Shown one piece after another: positions 46,069 to 55,680 of a stretch of DNA of 64,000 bases; within the stretch, counting starts at the first letter, position 1, and the number at the start of each line of letters is the position of its first letter. The position numbers and the translations under genes were made by a program. Under the pieces are notes generated by a model, which was not told the DNA's origin, searched no databases, and worked only from the letters and a program-made list of their open reading frames with translations. The stretch lies in NCBI RefSeq assembly GCF_009831115.1, contig NZ_WUUK01000001.1:806001-870000 (forward strand). Direction: 5' to 3'. This DNA comes from Salinicoccus hispanicus (lineage in GTDB: Bacteria > Bacillota > Bacilli > Staphylococcales > Salinicoccaceae).

Positions 46069-48480
46069 CTAGTTTGCAACAATATTGACGAGCTTACCTG
46101 GAACGACGATGACTTTCCTCACCGTCTTTTCCCGGATGGCCTCTTGTACACGATTCGACTCGATTGCGATGCGTTCGAGATCTTCCTTGCCGGCTTCAGC
46201 CGGTACATTCATTTTTTCTTTGACCTTGCCGTTGACCTGGATGACGATTTCGACTTCATCTTCTACAAGCTTGGACTCATCGAACGTCGGCCATGCTGCA
46301 TAGGCGATTGTTTCACTGTGTCCGAGTTTTTCCCACAGCTCTTCAGCAACGTGTGGTGCGACAGGCGAAAGCAGTTTGACGAATCCTTCGATGAATTCCT
46401 GATTCATCTGATCCTGCTTGTAGCACTCATTGATGAATACCATGAGCTGTGAGATGGCCGTATTGAAGTTGAGGGACTCGAAGTCTTCAGTCACCTTCTT
46501 GACGGTTGCATGATAGACCTTGTCAAGTGCAGGTGTCGCGCTGTCGACGACACTGTCCTTCAGCTGCCCATTCTCATCGACAAGCAGTCTCCATACACGG
46601 TCGAGGAAGCGGCGTGCGCCATCAAGACCGTTGTCACTCCAGGCGATGGAGGCATCAAGTGGTCCCATGAACATCTCGTACAGCCTGAGTGTATCTGCCC
46701 CATGTGAGATGACGATATCGTCCGGATTGATGACGTTGCCTTTGGACTTGCTCATTTTCTCATTGCCTTCTCCAAGAATCATACCCTGATTGAACAGCTT
46801 CTGGAATGGCTCCTTAGTTTCCACCACACCGACATCATACAGCACCTTGTGCCAGAACCTGGCATATAGCAGGTGAAGTACGGCATGCTCTGCGCCACCG
46901 ATGTATAGATCGACAGGCATCCAGTGCTGAAGTTTTTCCTTGGAAGCGAGCGCCTCGGTATTATGCGGATCGATGAATCTCAGATAATACCAGCAGCTGC
47001 CTGCCCATTGCGGCATCGTATTCGTTTCTCTGCGGCCTTTGACACCATCTCCCCTGACGACGGTGAGCCACTCCTCATTATTGGCAAGTGGAGATTCCCC
47101 TGTACCAGAAGGTTTGATTTCATCCATTTCAGGCAGCATGAGCGGCAGTTCTGCTTCATCAAGCACACTCATCGTTCCATCTTCCCAGTATACAACCGGA
47201 ATCGGTTCGCCCCAGTAGCGCTGACGTGCAAACAGCCAGTCACGCAGCTTGTAGGTCGTCTTATGCTCTCCGGCACCTTGCGATTCAAGAATTTCAATCG
47301 CTTTTGCGATGGCTGTTTCCTTGTCGAGACCATCGAGTTCGCCTGAATTGATATGCACACCATCTCCAGTGTATGCTTCCTTCTCAATGTCGCCGCCTTC
47401 TACAACCGCCTTGATCGGGAGATCGTACGCATGTGCAAATTCGTAGTCACGTTCGTCGTGCGCCGGCACAGCCATGATTGCACCGGTACCATATGAAGCA
47501 AGTACATAATCCGCAATCCATATCGGCATCCTGTCACCGGACAATGGATTGGTGGCGTAGGCGCCAGTGAATGCACCCGACTTCTCCTTGGACAGGTCGG
47601 TACGCTCCAGTTCACTCTTTCTTGCAGCCTTCTCCTGGTACGCTTCAATCTGTGAGCGGTATTCATCTTTTGTAATGGCATCAATCAGTTCATGTTCCGG
47701 AGACAGTACAGCATATGTTGCGCCGTGAATTGTATCCGGACGCGTTGTGAAGGCAGTGAATGATTCATCTGTACCGTCGATTTGGAAGGTGATGTTCGCT
47801 CCTTCCGATCTGCCGATCCAGTTTCTCTGCATATCCTTGAGCGATTCCGGCCAGTCCAGGTCCTCCAGATCTTCAAGCAGACGATCGGCGTATGCTGTAA
47901 TCTTGAGCATCCACTGCTTCATCGGCTTTCTGACGACCGGATGTCCACCGCGCTCCGATACACCATCGATGACCTCTTCATTGGCAAGTACCGTGCCCAG
48001 TGCTTCACACCAGTTCACCGGTACTTCGTCGACATAAGCCAACCCCTTGTTGTAGAGCTGGATGAAAATCCACTGTGTCCACTTGTAGTAGTCCGGATCT
48101 GTCGTATTGATTTCACGATCCCAGTCATAGCTGAAGCCGAGCTCCTTGATCTGACGACGGAAGGTGTCGATATTCTTTTCATTGAATGCACGTATGTCGT
48201 TACCCGTGTCGATGGCGTACTGTTCAGCCGGCAGACCGAACGCATCCCAGCCGATCGGATGCAGCACATTATAGCCCTGCATCCTTTTCATTCTTGAAAT
48301 GATGTCTGTTGCCGTGTAGCCTTCCGGGTGCCCGACGTGAAGTCCGGCTCCTGATGGATATGGAAACATGTCGAGTGCGTAGAACTTCTTCTTGTCATAC
48401 TCTTCCTCTGTCTTGAATATCTTGTCCTGTTCCCAGTGTGTCTGCCACTTCTTTTCAATATCCTGATGATTGAACGCCAT
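46069..48480 (-). CDS. leuS: Leucyl-tRNA synthetase
   Basis: 803 residues, standard for bacterial LeuRS. HVGH at 48-51, KMSKS in [16 protein letters not shown], the CP1 editing domain with TFTTRPDT-like [14 protein letters not shown], and the C-terminal anticodon domain ([10 protein letters not shown]). It charges tRNA-Leu. ATG 48480 follows GAGGAGG and is preceded by a leucine T-box leader. Confidence 0.97.
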   Translation of the reverse strand: MAFNHQDIEKKWQTHWEQDKIFKTEEEYDKKKFYALDMFPYPSGAGLHVGHPEGYTATDIISRMKRMQGYNVLHPIGWDAFGLPAEQYAIDTGNDIRAFNEKNIDTFRRQIKELGFSYDWDREINTTDPDYYKWTQWIFIQLYNKGLAYVDEVPVNWCEALGTVLANEEVIDGVSERGGHPVVRKPMKQWMLKITAYADRLLEDLEDLDWPESLKDMQRNWIGRSEGANITFQIDGTDESFTAFTTRPDTIHGATYAVLSPEHELIDAITKDEYRSQIEAYQEKAARKSELERTDLSKEKSGAFTGAYATNPLSGDRMPIWIADYVLASYGTGAIMAVPAHDERDYEFAHAYDLPIKAVVEGGDIEKEAYTGDGVHINSGELDGLDKETAIAKAIEILESQGAGEHKTTYKLRDWLFARQRYWGEPIPVVYWEDGTMSVLDEAELPLMLPEMDEIKPSGTGESPLANNEEWLTVVRGDGVKGRRETNTMPQWAGSCWYYLRFIDPHNTEALASKEKLQHWMPVDLYIGGAEHAVLHLLYARFWHKVLYDVGVVETKEPFQKLFNQGMILGEGNEKMSKSKGNVINPDDIVISHGADTLRLYEMFMGPLDASIAWSDNGLDGARRFLDRVWRLLVDENGQLKDSVVDSATPALDKVYHATVKKVTEDFESLNFNTAISQLMVFINECYKQDQMNQEFIEGFVKLLSPVAPHVAEELWEKLGHSETIAYAAWPTFDESKLVEDEVEIVIQVNGKVKEKMNVPAEAGKEDLERIAIESNRVQEAIREKTVRKVIVVPGKLVNIVAN

Positions 48481-48506
48481 AAAAATCCTCCTCGAATATA
48501 AATAAT

Positions 48507-48693
48507 CCCATGCCTATATAAGCATGGGACGATCATATATCTATACGACCGCGGTACCACCCGCATTCACCGTTAAGTGCAACTTCATTTGATAAGATTA
48601 GTTTTGATCTGGACAAGTTCGTATACATCCACTACTGGTTCGCAGCACCCACCAGCTCTCTTGAAATGCATCCATATACTACTGACTCCAATA
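48507..48693 (-). promoter_or_regulatory. T-box riboswitch of leuS (specifier CUU)
   Basis: Stem I has AGTA (in GTCAGTAGTATA), AGAGAGCTGGTGGG, and the 3-prime specifier loop ATACGAA-CTT-GTCC, with GTATA/TATAC closing the loop. The specifier CUU is at 48615-48617 and reads leucine. The T-box bulge GGTGGTACCGCG lies at 48550-48561, and a CCCATGC/GCATGGG terminator at 48507-48528 with a weak U-tract. Uncharged tRNA-Leu should allow read-through into leuS. Confidence 0.93.
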
Positions 48694-48699
48694 CTTATA

Positions 48700-48728
48700 A
48701 ATATAGATTATATTCATACAATTGGCAA
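48700..48728 (-). promoter_or_regulatory. SigA promoter of leuS
   Basis: Leftward TTGCCA (48723-48728), 17-nt spacer, TATATT (48700-48705), just past the ogt stop codon. Confidence 0.6.
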
Positions 48729-48737
48729 GGTGTATGT

Positions 48738-49229
48738 TCAAGTGGCGTGGATATCGATGCCTTCCACCTGAAGCAGCCCGCGTTTTTTATGGAGCCCACC
48801 CGTGTATCCACCAAGCGTGCCATCCGAAGCGATGACACGGTGGCATGGTATGATGATTGAAATCGGATTTCTGCCATTGGCATTTGCGACCGCCCTCGAA
48901 TGATTCGGTCCGCCGCAGTCCGAAGCCAGTGCCTTATAGCTTATTGTCTCACCATATGGGATTTCACTGAGACGCTGCCATACTTTCTGCTGGAAAGGCG
49001 TACCGACCGTAAATTTCACGTGCACATCAAAATGCGTGCGTTTCCCGCTGAAATATTCCCGAAGCTCACTTGCACACTGTCTGATGACCAGGGATGCACT
49101 GTCGTAATCATTCGATTCCACCACTTCTGCTTCGGCTGCATGATCCAGTTCAACAATCCGATCCGCTTCGGAACGGATTTTCAACCACCCGATCGGAGTT
49201 TCCATGTAATAGAGTTCTGTCATAACCAT
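48738..49229 (-). CDS. ogt: Methylated-DNA--protein-cysteine methyltransferase
   Basis: 163 residues. The active-site motif IIIPCHRVIASDG and the helix-turn-helix region FQQKVWQRLSEIPYGETISYKALA are complete. The protein transfers the methyl from O6-methylguanine to its own Cys and is consumed. The start overlaps the permease stop (TGATG) at 49229; ATG 49223 is an alternative with better spacing from AAGGA. Confidence 0.95.
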   Translation of the reverse strand: MVMTELYYMETPIGWLKIRSEADRIVELDHAAEAEVVESNDYDSASLVIRQCASELREYFSGKRTHFDVHVKFTVGTPFQQKVWQRLSEIPYGETISYKALASDCGGPNHSRAVANANGRNPISIIIPCHRVIASDGTLGGYTGGLHKKRGLLQVEGIDIHAT

Positions 49230-50773
49230 CAGTCCTTATAAGTGATTTTAAAACCTTCATCGTATCTTCCTGCAACTCTACCAAGTACAAACCAGGCGGC
49301 CACAGCGCATATGGCAAGGATATTGATGATAATCAGACCCTGCCGCACTCCCATGACATTTCCCTCGAGCCAGAAGGGAAGCATCGAAATCATCATGAAG
49401 ACGACGAACATGATCATTGTAATGATGATATTGCTCGCGGTATCGAGCCGTCTTGATGGATTTTTCCGGCTTACCACCGGATTCGAGCTGCCGATCAGCA
49501 TGCCGACCGGTACAGCAGCAAGACAGACAAGCAGGATGCAGGCAAGCATATACAGCAGTATGTCCACACCTGCTGTCGAAAAAAACCATGTGATTGTAAA
49601 GATGATCATGAGGAAAGGTACTGTTGCCAATATATTAAAAATGTATTTGGCAAATGCGAGCTGACTGCCTGGTACCGGCAGCACCTGCAGCATCTGGAAG
49701 TGTTCTGCGTCCCGTGCGGTATGGTGGGCACCAATATACAATGCGGTGACCAGTGCGCCTCCGGCAGCTGTCGAGACCAGCTGGCTGCCTTCCATGACTA
49801 AAAACTGCGCCCCTGCTTCTGCCGGCGAGGAGAAGTATACAAGCACGAGCGGCAGCACGTATATGGGGAGAAGGACAGCAAGTTCCCTGATATTACGGAA
49901 CGACAGTTTCATATCCTTGCATGCCAGCATGATGACAGGATGGCTGATGCTGCTTCGACCGGCTTTTCTTCTCCCCGTAGAATGTCCCTCTGTGATACCT
50001 ACTCTATCTATTGCACGTACTACGATGAATTTCGTCAATAAGATGATGGCGATTGCAGCCACGATCATGAGGATCGGCCCGAGTATGCCAGCGACAGGAC
50101 TGTAATCGTATAGAATACCGCTGAATGATATCGGAATTTCAGGGAACATAGCCAGAATGCCGGTGAAAGAGTCGGCAACTATGAACATGATGATGTAGAT
50201 CAGCAGAAATGACATGCCTCCAAGAAATGCCAGTATTTCACTGACCTTCTTGACCGGCATCATATTTGCGGTCAAGAATACAAGCCCGAACGAAATAGAA
50301 GTGAAAAACATGCCCAGCACAATAAAATAGATGATGCTGTTGAGCATCAGCATCCACTGGCCATCTCTCGCGGCCAATGCCGCACCCACTACTACTGAAA
50401 GTGGCAGCAGGATTGAAGTTGAATAAAATAGATTGTGCCTGATGAACTTCGCATAGAACAGTTCAGCAGCAGATATCGGATATGACATGTAGAGCGCTAT
50501 GCTTCCGCTTAAAATCATATCCTTGATGATGAAATGAATCGACAGCAGGACAAGTATGATCGCACTGGCCAGAGACAGCATCAGAAGAAGCAGATCCAGA
50601 TAGCCCTGGTCGATTGAAGCAGTGATCGAGAACAGCAGTGTCGTTACGAGTGGTAAAAGTATCAGCATAAGGAGGAGACCGATCAGTATATAGACGATCT
50701 TCCGCGATTCTCCCAGCACTCTCCAGTAGTTTAAGAGCGCGCGTCGCTCCGTATCAAGTATCAGACGGATCAT
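49229..50773 (-). CDS. ABC transporter permease, multi-helix
   Basis: 514 residues with about twelve hydrophobic helices and no recognisable periplasmic domain. It starts inside the ATPase gene (20-bp overlap), so the two form a transporter. The pattern resembles ABC-2/EcsB-like or bacteriocin-immunity exporters; substrate unknown. ATG 50773. Confidence 0.85.
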   Translation of the reverse strand: MIRLILDTERRALLNYWRVLGESRKIVYILIGLLLMLILLPLVTTLLFSITASIDQGYLDLLLLMLSLASAIILVLLSIHFIIKDMILSGSIALYMSYPISAAELFYAKFIRHNLFYSTSILLPLSVVVGAALAARDGQWMLMLNSIIYFIVLGMFFTSISFGLVFLTANMMPVKKVSEILAFLGGMSFLLIYIIMFIVADSFTGILAMFPEIPISFSGILYDYSPVAGILGPILMIVAAIAIILLTKFIVVRAIDRVGITEGHSTGRRKAGRSSISHPVIMLACKDMKLSFRNIRELAVLLPIYVLPLVLVYFSSPAEAGAQFLVMEGSQLVSTAAGGALVTALYIGAHHTARDAEHFQMLQVLPVPGSQLAFAKYIFNILATVPFLMIIFTITWFFSTAGVDILLYMLACILLVCLAAVPVGMLIGSSNPVVSRKNPSRRLDTASNIIITMIMFVVFMMISMLPFWLEGNVMGVRQGLIIINILAICAVAAWFVLGRVAGRYDEGFKITYKD

Positions 50774-51500
50774 TTCCGCTCACCTCTGTCAATTCCAGAA
50801 AAATATCTTCGAGCCCTGCTGTTTCATTGCCCGCCATTTTCCTAAGCTCCGCCAAGGTGCCCTGCGCGAGTTTTCTTCCATTATAGATGATGAGGATATC
50901 CGTAGCTATCTCTTCAGCCAGGGAAAGATTATGGGTGGTCAGGAAGACCGTCCTGCCCGATTCAGCATATTCCCTCAAATAGTTCTTGAGGTTCCTATTG
51001 CTTTTCGGATCAAGACCTACAGTCGGCTCATCAAGAAAAAGGATGTCCGGCTTGTGGATGAGCGCACCAATCAGCGCCACCTTCTGTTTCATGCCGTGGG
51101 AATACTCCTCTATCAGAGTATCCAGCTTTCCTTCAAGATCGAACAGTGCCAGAAGCTTCTGCTGCTCCTCCAGAAAGACCGCTTCGTCGATCTTATAGAC
51201 GCTCGCAATGAAGTTCAGATATTCCCTGCCGGTCAGTTTACCCATCAGATCCGGCGTATCGGGAATAAAACTGAGCCTTGCCTTCAGATGGGTCTTACCT
51301 GGCCCCATCTCTTCCCCGAACATCTCCACCGAACCGCCCGATGCCTTGAGCAGACCGGTCAGCATACGTATTGTTGTGGATTTGCCTGAGCCATTCGGCC
51401 CGATGAAAGCAAACAGTTCCCCACTCCCTACTGTAAAGTTCAGATCCCTCACTGCGTAGCTGCTGCCATACTTCTTGTCCAACTTTTCAACCTTGAGCAT
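50754..51500 (-). CDS. ABC transporter ATP-binding protein
   Basis: 248 residues. Walker A GPNGSGKST (34-42), the signature YSHGMKQKVALIGAL, Walker B ILFLDEPTVGLDP and H-loop TTHNLSLAEE. The signature S-H-G-M-K-Q is typical of exporters of the CcmA/EcsA class. Energises the permease encoded directly downstream. Confidence 0.95.
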   Translation of the reverse strand: MLKVEKLDKKYGSSYAVRDLNFTVGSGELFAFIGPNGSGKSTTIRMLTGLLKASGGSVEMFGEEMGPGKTHLKARLSFIPDTPDLMGKLTGREYLNFIASVYKIDEAVFLEEQQKLLALFDLEGKLDTLIEEYSHGMKQKVALIGALIHKPDILFLDEPTVGLDPKSNRNLKNYLREYAESGRTVFLTTHNLSLAEEIATDILIIYNGRKLAQGTLAELRKMAGNETAGLEDIFLELTEVSGNDPSDT

Positions 51501-51665
51501 AATTTCTCCTTAACCTTGTACATTTTGACGTCTTCATTCTCCTTCCATACTACAGCAAGTCGCACTCTTTATAAACTGCCCTCCCGTCGGCAGATCTTTC
51601 AATTAGTATACTGCCGGATTGTGAGGATATGGTACAATGCCAAATAGGAATAAGAGGTGACTATA

Positions 51666-52619
51666 ATGACTGGTTTCGAATACAGTTTCAATGATAAGAG
51701 GTATCATACACTGAATTATCATCTTAAAAATACATTTGATGAAAAAATCTTCAAAGTGGCACTGGATGCCGGGTTCGACTGTCCGAACCGGGACGGCACC
51801 GTCGCCTATGGCGGCTGTACTTTCTGTTCCGTTGCCGGCAGCGGGGATTTCGCCGGCAGCCGCGTGGATCCGATTCCCGTCCAGTTTGAGAAGATCAGAG
51901 GACGCATGCAGCAGCAGAAATGGAAGAAAGGCAAGTATATCGCCTACTTCCAGTCGTTCACCAATACGCATGCACCTGTCCATGTTCTGCGTGAAAAGTT
52001 CGAAGCCGCCCTTGAAATAGAAGGCGTCGTCGGTCTTTCCATCGGTACCCGGCCCGACTGTCTGCCGGATGATGTCGTCGAATACCTTGTGGAGTTGAAC
52101 GAACGTACCTATCTATGGGTCGAACTCGGTCTTCAGACCATCCATGACAGGACCAGCCGGCTGATCAACCGTGCCCATGATATGCAGTGCTACCATGACG
52201 GCGTGAACAAACTCAGACATCATGGCATCAACGTGTGCAGCCACATCATCAACGGCCTGCCCGAAGAGGACTACGATATGATGATGGAAACGGCACAGGC
52301 TGTTGCCGATATGGATGTGCAGGGCATCAAGATCCACCTTCTTCATCTGCTGAAGGGCACACCGATGGTCAAGCAGTACGAAAAAGGCAGGTTGTCGTTC
52401 CTGAGCCAGGAAGAGTATATAAAGCTTGTATGCGATCAGCTTGAGATACTGCCAAAAGAAATGGTCATCCACCGCATCACCGGCGATGGACCGATCGATC
52501 AGCTTATCGGTCCGATGTGGAGTACAGATAAATGGAATGTATTGAACAGCATCGATGACGAGCTAAAAAAGAGAGGCTCATATCAAGGATTCCATTACAA
52601 GGAGAAGGCCAATGCTTAG
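51666..52619 (+). CDS. ytqA: Radical SAM protein YtqA (TIGR01212)
   Basis: 317 residues. Cysteine cluster in DCPNRDGTVAYGGCTFCSVA: the CxxxxxxxxxCxxC spacing is the TIGR01212 variant of the radical-SAM 4Fe-4S site. Followed by GLSIGTRPDCLPDDVV and WVELGLQTIHD. Recent work on B. subtilis links the ytqA-ytqB pair to mnm5s2U tRNA modification. ATG 51666 is 6 nt from AGAGGTG; a GTG at 51657 lies within the ribosome-binding site. It overlaps ytqB by 8 bp. Confidence 0.92.
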   Translation: MTGFEYSFNDKRYHTLNYHLKNTFDEKIFKVALDAGFDCPNRDGTVAYGGCTFCSVAGSGDFAGSRVDPIPVQFEKIRGRMQQQKWKKGKYIAYFQSFTNTHAPVHVLREKFEAALEIEGVVGLSIGTRPDCLPDDVVEYLVELNERTYLWVELGLQTIHDRTSRLINRAHDMQCYHDGVNKLRHHGINVCSHIINGLPEEDYDMMMETAQAVADMDVQGIKIHLLHLLKGTPMVKQYEKGRLSFLSQEEYIKLVCDQLEILPKEMVIHRITGDGPIDQLIGPMWSTDKWNVLNSIDDELKKRGSYQGFHYKEKANA

Positions 52620-53172
52620 GCGTATACTGCCACAGGCCAAGCAGCTGGCTGAAGAAGTCATCCAGCTGGGTGACACTGTTGTCGATGCCACTTGCGGCAA
52701 TGGCCATGATACGAAGTTTCTTTCCGAATGTACGGGAGAAACCGGCAAAGTATACAGTTTCGATGTCCAGGCTCAGGCACTCGATAATGCACGCGCGCTC
52801 TGTGAGAGCAAGAACAACATTGAATTCATACTGGATTCCCATGCGTTTGTCGACAGCTACATCAAAGATGCATCTGTAAAAGCAGCCATGTTCAACCTTG
52901 GCTATCTGCCTAAAGGCGATCATACGATTACAACAAGCCATGACTCCACGCTGCCTGCCATCGACAAGATTTTCAATCTGCTCGATGATGGTGGCAGAAT
53001 CATAATCGTCGTCTACCATGGACACCCTGCTGGAAAAATAGAAAAAGATGCGCTGCTCGACGCCCTATCCAAGTGGCCCCAAAAAGAAGCACAGATACTC
53101 AAGTACCAGTTCATCAACCAGAAGAATGATGCCCCTTTCATCATCTGTATCGAAAAAAACAGGAACGCCTGA
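52612..53172 (+). CDS. ytqB: Class I SAM methyltransferase YtqB/MnmM
   Basis: 186 residues. Rossmann motif VVDATCGNGHDTKFLSE, acidic loop VYSFDVQ, and FNLGYLPKGDHTITT, which is diagnostic for the YtqB family. Family members from Gram-positives methylate 5-aminomethyl-uridine at tRNA position 34 (MnmM). Starts within ytqA, showing coupled translation. Confidence 0.92.
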   Translation: MLRRILPQAKQLAEEVIQLGDTVVDATCGNGHDTKFLSECTGETGKVYSFDVQAQALDNARALCESKNNIEFILDSHAFVDSYIKDASVKAAMFNLGYLPKGDHTITTSHDSTLPAIDKIFNLLDDGGRIIIVVYHGHPAGKIEKDALLDALSKWPQKEAQILKYQFINQKNDAPFIICIEKNRNA

Positions 53173-53192
53173 ATGTCAGGCATTCCTGTTTT
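53154..53192. terminator. Bidirectional terminator
   Basis: Stem AAAAACAGGAA(C/T)GCCTGA with its complement and 3-nt loop ATG, between convergent ytqB and the YtpA-like gene. Confidence 0.88.
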
Positions 53193-53193
53193 T

Positions 53194-53997
53194 CTATCCC
53201 ATAAGACCGATTCTGAACAGTTGGGCATTCAGAAAACGCTCGAGGTGATAATAGGGTACATCAGTGTCATCCCTCTGAAAGATACTGTGCTCGATATTAT
53301 CCAGCATATGCAGTGACAGTTCCTTTGTACGCATCTGTTTAATGTACTTTGCGGAGAGGAATGGTTCGATGATTTCATTTTCGCGGCTCAGCATTGCGAG
53401 CACAGGCACATCAGGAAAATCATCCATGAATTCCGTTGTCGTCTTCATCTGATTGATGACCGTCCGGTACCAGTGATAGCTCACTTTTCTTACAAGCAGC
53501 TCATCATTATCATACTGCTTCAGAAATCTCGCGTCCTCAGTGAACTGGCTGAAATGGATTCCCAGATCAAATCGTGTCGTATCGCTTGTTGTTCTGATGC
53601 TTGTGCGTATTGTATTTTTTCTGTTTATGAATGATTGCTTGAATGCCAGCGTGGGATTGAGCAGTATGATGCCATCGGCGCCTACCAGATTCTGGCGCAG
53701 CGCCTCTACAATGACAAGCCCTCCGAGTCCTTGCCCCAGCAGAAAGGTCGGCAGCCTGTAGGCACGCGCCGCCTCATGCCATTCGTGCACCCGATCCGTA
53801 TACTGGGTGAAATCAGAAATATGCCCCTTGTTCATGCGTGTGGTCTGACCATGCCCCGGAAGGTCTCCGCTGACGACATGATATCCTGCATTTCTCAGCT
53901 GTGAGATCAGCTGTGTATAGTATTCGTGATGCTCGAGCATATCATGAACGACCACGATGACACCCTTCGGCTGTCTATCCGTTTCCCATTTCCACAT
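53194..53997 (-). CDS. YtpA-like alpha/beta hydrolase lacking the nucleophile serine
   Basis: 267 residues of the monoacylglycerol lipase/lysophospholipase family (KGVIVVVHDMLEHHEYY, VVSGDLPGHGQT, HWYRTV). The nucleophile elbow, normally GHSMGG, reads GQGLGG: the codon is GGA, glycine. The catalytic His is kept in IEHSIF, while the acid position reads ENEI instead of the usual D. So it is probably not a serine hydrolase. ATG 53997 is 7 nt from GGAG; ATG 54003 is too close. Confidence 0.8.
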   Translation of the reverse strand: MWKWETDRQPKGVIVVVHDMLEHHEYYTQLISQLRNAGYHVVSGDLPGHGQTTRMNKGHISDFTQYTDRVHEWHEAARAYRLPTFLLGQGLGGLVIVEALRQNLVGADGIILLNPTLAFKQSFINRKNTIRTSIRTTSDTTRFDLGIHFSQFTEDARFLKQYDNDELLVRKVSYHWYRTVINQMKTTTEFMDDFPDVPVLAMLSRENEIIEPFLSAKYIKQMRTKELSLHMLDNIEHSIFQRDDTDVPYYHLERFLNAQLFRIGLMG

Positions 53998-54078
53998 TGC
54001 CATGCTCCTAACGTACTTTAATTCTTTTTTATATGATAGACTTATTATATCAATCTGATTGAAGAAAGGACATGAGAA

Positions 54079-54579
54079 ATGATCATTGACTACAAGGGAA
54101 CCAGTCCGAAAATTAATGAAAGCGCTTTTATAGCACCAAATGCAACCGTCATCGGTGATGTTGAACTTGGAGCTCATGCTTCGGTATGGTTCGGCACAGT
54201 GCTGAGAGGAGATATCGCACCAATCCGCATCGGCAGCCATACGAATATACAGGACCTCTCCATCCTACATGAAACGCCTGACATGCCGCTTGTCATAGGA
54301 GATCACGTGACGGTCGGCCATAAAGTCACGCTCCACAGCTGCACCATCAAAAAAGGGGCACTGATCGGCATGGATTCCACGATACTCGACGGTGCAGTCA
54401 TCGGAGAGAATGCCTTCATCGGTGCCGGCAGCCTGGTTACACCGGGGACGGAAATCCCTGCCAATACCATGGCTTTCGGCAGACCTGCCAAAGTCGTCAG
54501 GGAACTGACAGAAGCAGACCTTGAAGATATGAAAAGAATAAATGCAACATATGTCGACCATATCCCACATTACAAATAA
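54079..54579 (+). CDS. Gamma-carbonic-anhydrase-like hexapeptide protein (YrdA/YtoA)
   Basis: 166 residues, left-handed beta-helix with hexapeptide repeats (IAPNATVIGDVELG). Three zinc-ligand histidines are visible in LHETPDMPLVIGDHVTVGHKVTLHS. Active carbonic anhydrases need further residues, and many relatives have unclear activity. ATG 54079 follows GAAAGGA. Divergent from the YtpA-like gene. Confidence 0.9.
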   Translation: MIIDYKGTSPKINESAFIAPNATVIGDVELGAHASVWFGTVLRGDIAPIRIGSHTNIQDLSILHETPDMPLVIGDHVTVGHKVTLHSCTIKKGALIGMDSTILDGAVIGENAFIGAGSLVTPGTEIPANTMAFGRPAKVVRELTEADLEDMKRINATYVDHIPHYK

Positions 54580-54600
54580 CAAAATTTTTACACATTTGAG

Positions 54601-54630
54601 TTGTCAAAAAATTATGATCAGGAGTAGAAT
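54601..54630 (+). promoter_or_regulatory. SigA promoter of the proline dehydrogenase gene
   Basis: TTGTCA (54601-54606), 18-nt spacer, TAGAAT (54625-54630), 32 bp before the start codon. Confidence 0.65.
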
Positions 54631-54661
54631 ATAGATTGTACGAAGATCCAGGAGGTAGATT

Positions 54662-55648
54662 ATGCCATTACTAAGAGATGTTTTCATCGCACTGTCAGAG
54701 AATGATGCACTGAATGATGCAAGTAAGAAAGTCGGCTTGAAGTTTGGAGCCAACAAGGTTGTTGGCGGTATTACGGTGGAGGAAACCATCGAAAGAATTA
54801 AAGATATCAATGCCCAGGGTATGAGCGTCAGTTTCGATAATCTTGGTGAATTCATCACTGAGAGGTCTGATGCGCTTGAAGAAAAAAAACTTATCCTGGA
54901 AATGATCCAGGCAATTGGAGATAACGATGTCGATGCCTCGGCATCCATCAAGCTGACTCAGATCGGGCTTCACATAGACTATGACTTCTGCCTGGAAAAT
55001 GTCAGGGAAATTGTCCAGGCCGCAAAGGCACAGGGCATGTTTGTCAATATAGATATGGAAAACCAGGATTCCTACGATGACACCATCCGCATCGTCGATA
55101 CATTGATCGAAGAATTTGATAATGTCGGGACAGTGCTCCAGTCCTACCTGTTCACTGCCAAGGATGATGTCTATAAATATAAGGACAACAGGATCCGTTT
55201 CGTCAAAGGGGCATACAAGGAATCCCCGCAGGTGGCACTGCAGGAGAAGCCGGATATCGACAAGGCGCTCGAACTGCTGATCAGGCTTCATCTGACCAAT
55301 GGCAGCGGCTTTACATCCATCGCCACGCATGATCACAATATCATCGAGAAGATAATTGAATTCATCAAGGAAAATGATATTCCGAACGATCAGTTCGAGT
55401 TTCAGATGCTTTTCGGTTTCCGCAAAGAGCTGCAGAAGGAACTTGTAGAAAGAGGATATAACGTCTGTGTCTACATTCCCTTCGGCAGTGACTGGTACGC
55501 CTACTTCATGAGGAGGCTCGCAGAGCGTCCCCAGAACATCAATCTTGTTATCAAATCGATTACGAAAAGCCCAGCATTCACGACTGGGGCAGCTGCTGCA
55601 GGAACGATAGCTGCCGGATTCGCTTTATTGAAAGTATTTAAAAAATAA
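54662..55648 (+). CDS. Proline dehydrogenase
   Basis: 328 residues of monofunctional PutB/PRODH type. ASIKLTQIGL, VNIDMENQDSYDDT, IRFVKGAYKES, SIATHDHNI, EFQMLFGFRKEL and the FAD/proline pocket YIPFGSDWYAYFMRRLAERPQN are all in the expected order. It oxidises proline to pyrroline-5-carboxylate and passes electrons to quinone. The C-terminal GAAAAGTIAAGFALLKVFKK is a possible membrane-attachment tail. ATG 54662 follows AGGAGG. Confidence 0.95.
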   Translation: MPLLRDVFIALSENDALNDASKKVGLKFGANKVVGGITVEETIERIKDINAQGMSVSFDNLGEFITERSDALEEKKLILEMIQAIGDNDVDASASIKLTQIGLHIDYDFCLENVREIVQAAKAQGMFVNIDMENQDSYDDTIRIVDTLIEEFDNVGTVLQSYLFTAKDDVYKYKDNRIRFVKGAYKESPQVALQEKPDIDKALELLIRLHLTNGSGFTSIATHDHNIIEKIIEFIKENDIPNDQFEFQMLFGFRKELQKELVERGYNVCVYIPFGSDWYAYFMRRLAERPQNINLVIKSITKSPAFTTGAAAAGTIAAGFALLKVFKK

Positions 55649-55680
55649 AAGGAAGCGCAACTAATGTTGCGCTTCCTTTT
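55647..55680. terminator. Bidirectional terminator
   Basis: 15-bp stem AAAAGGAAGCGCAAC with its complement, 4-nt loop, between the convergent proline dehydrogenase and FAD-protein genes. Confidence 0.9.

Noticed and set aside
54003-54240. N-terminal extension of the YtpA-like protein to an ATG at 54240
   Set aside because: It would run through the divergent gamma-carbonic-anhydrase gene; GGAG 7 nt before ATG 53997 marks the true start.
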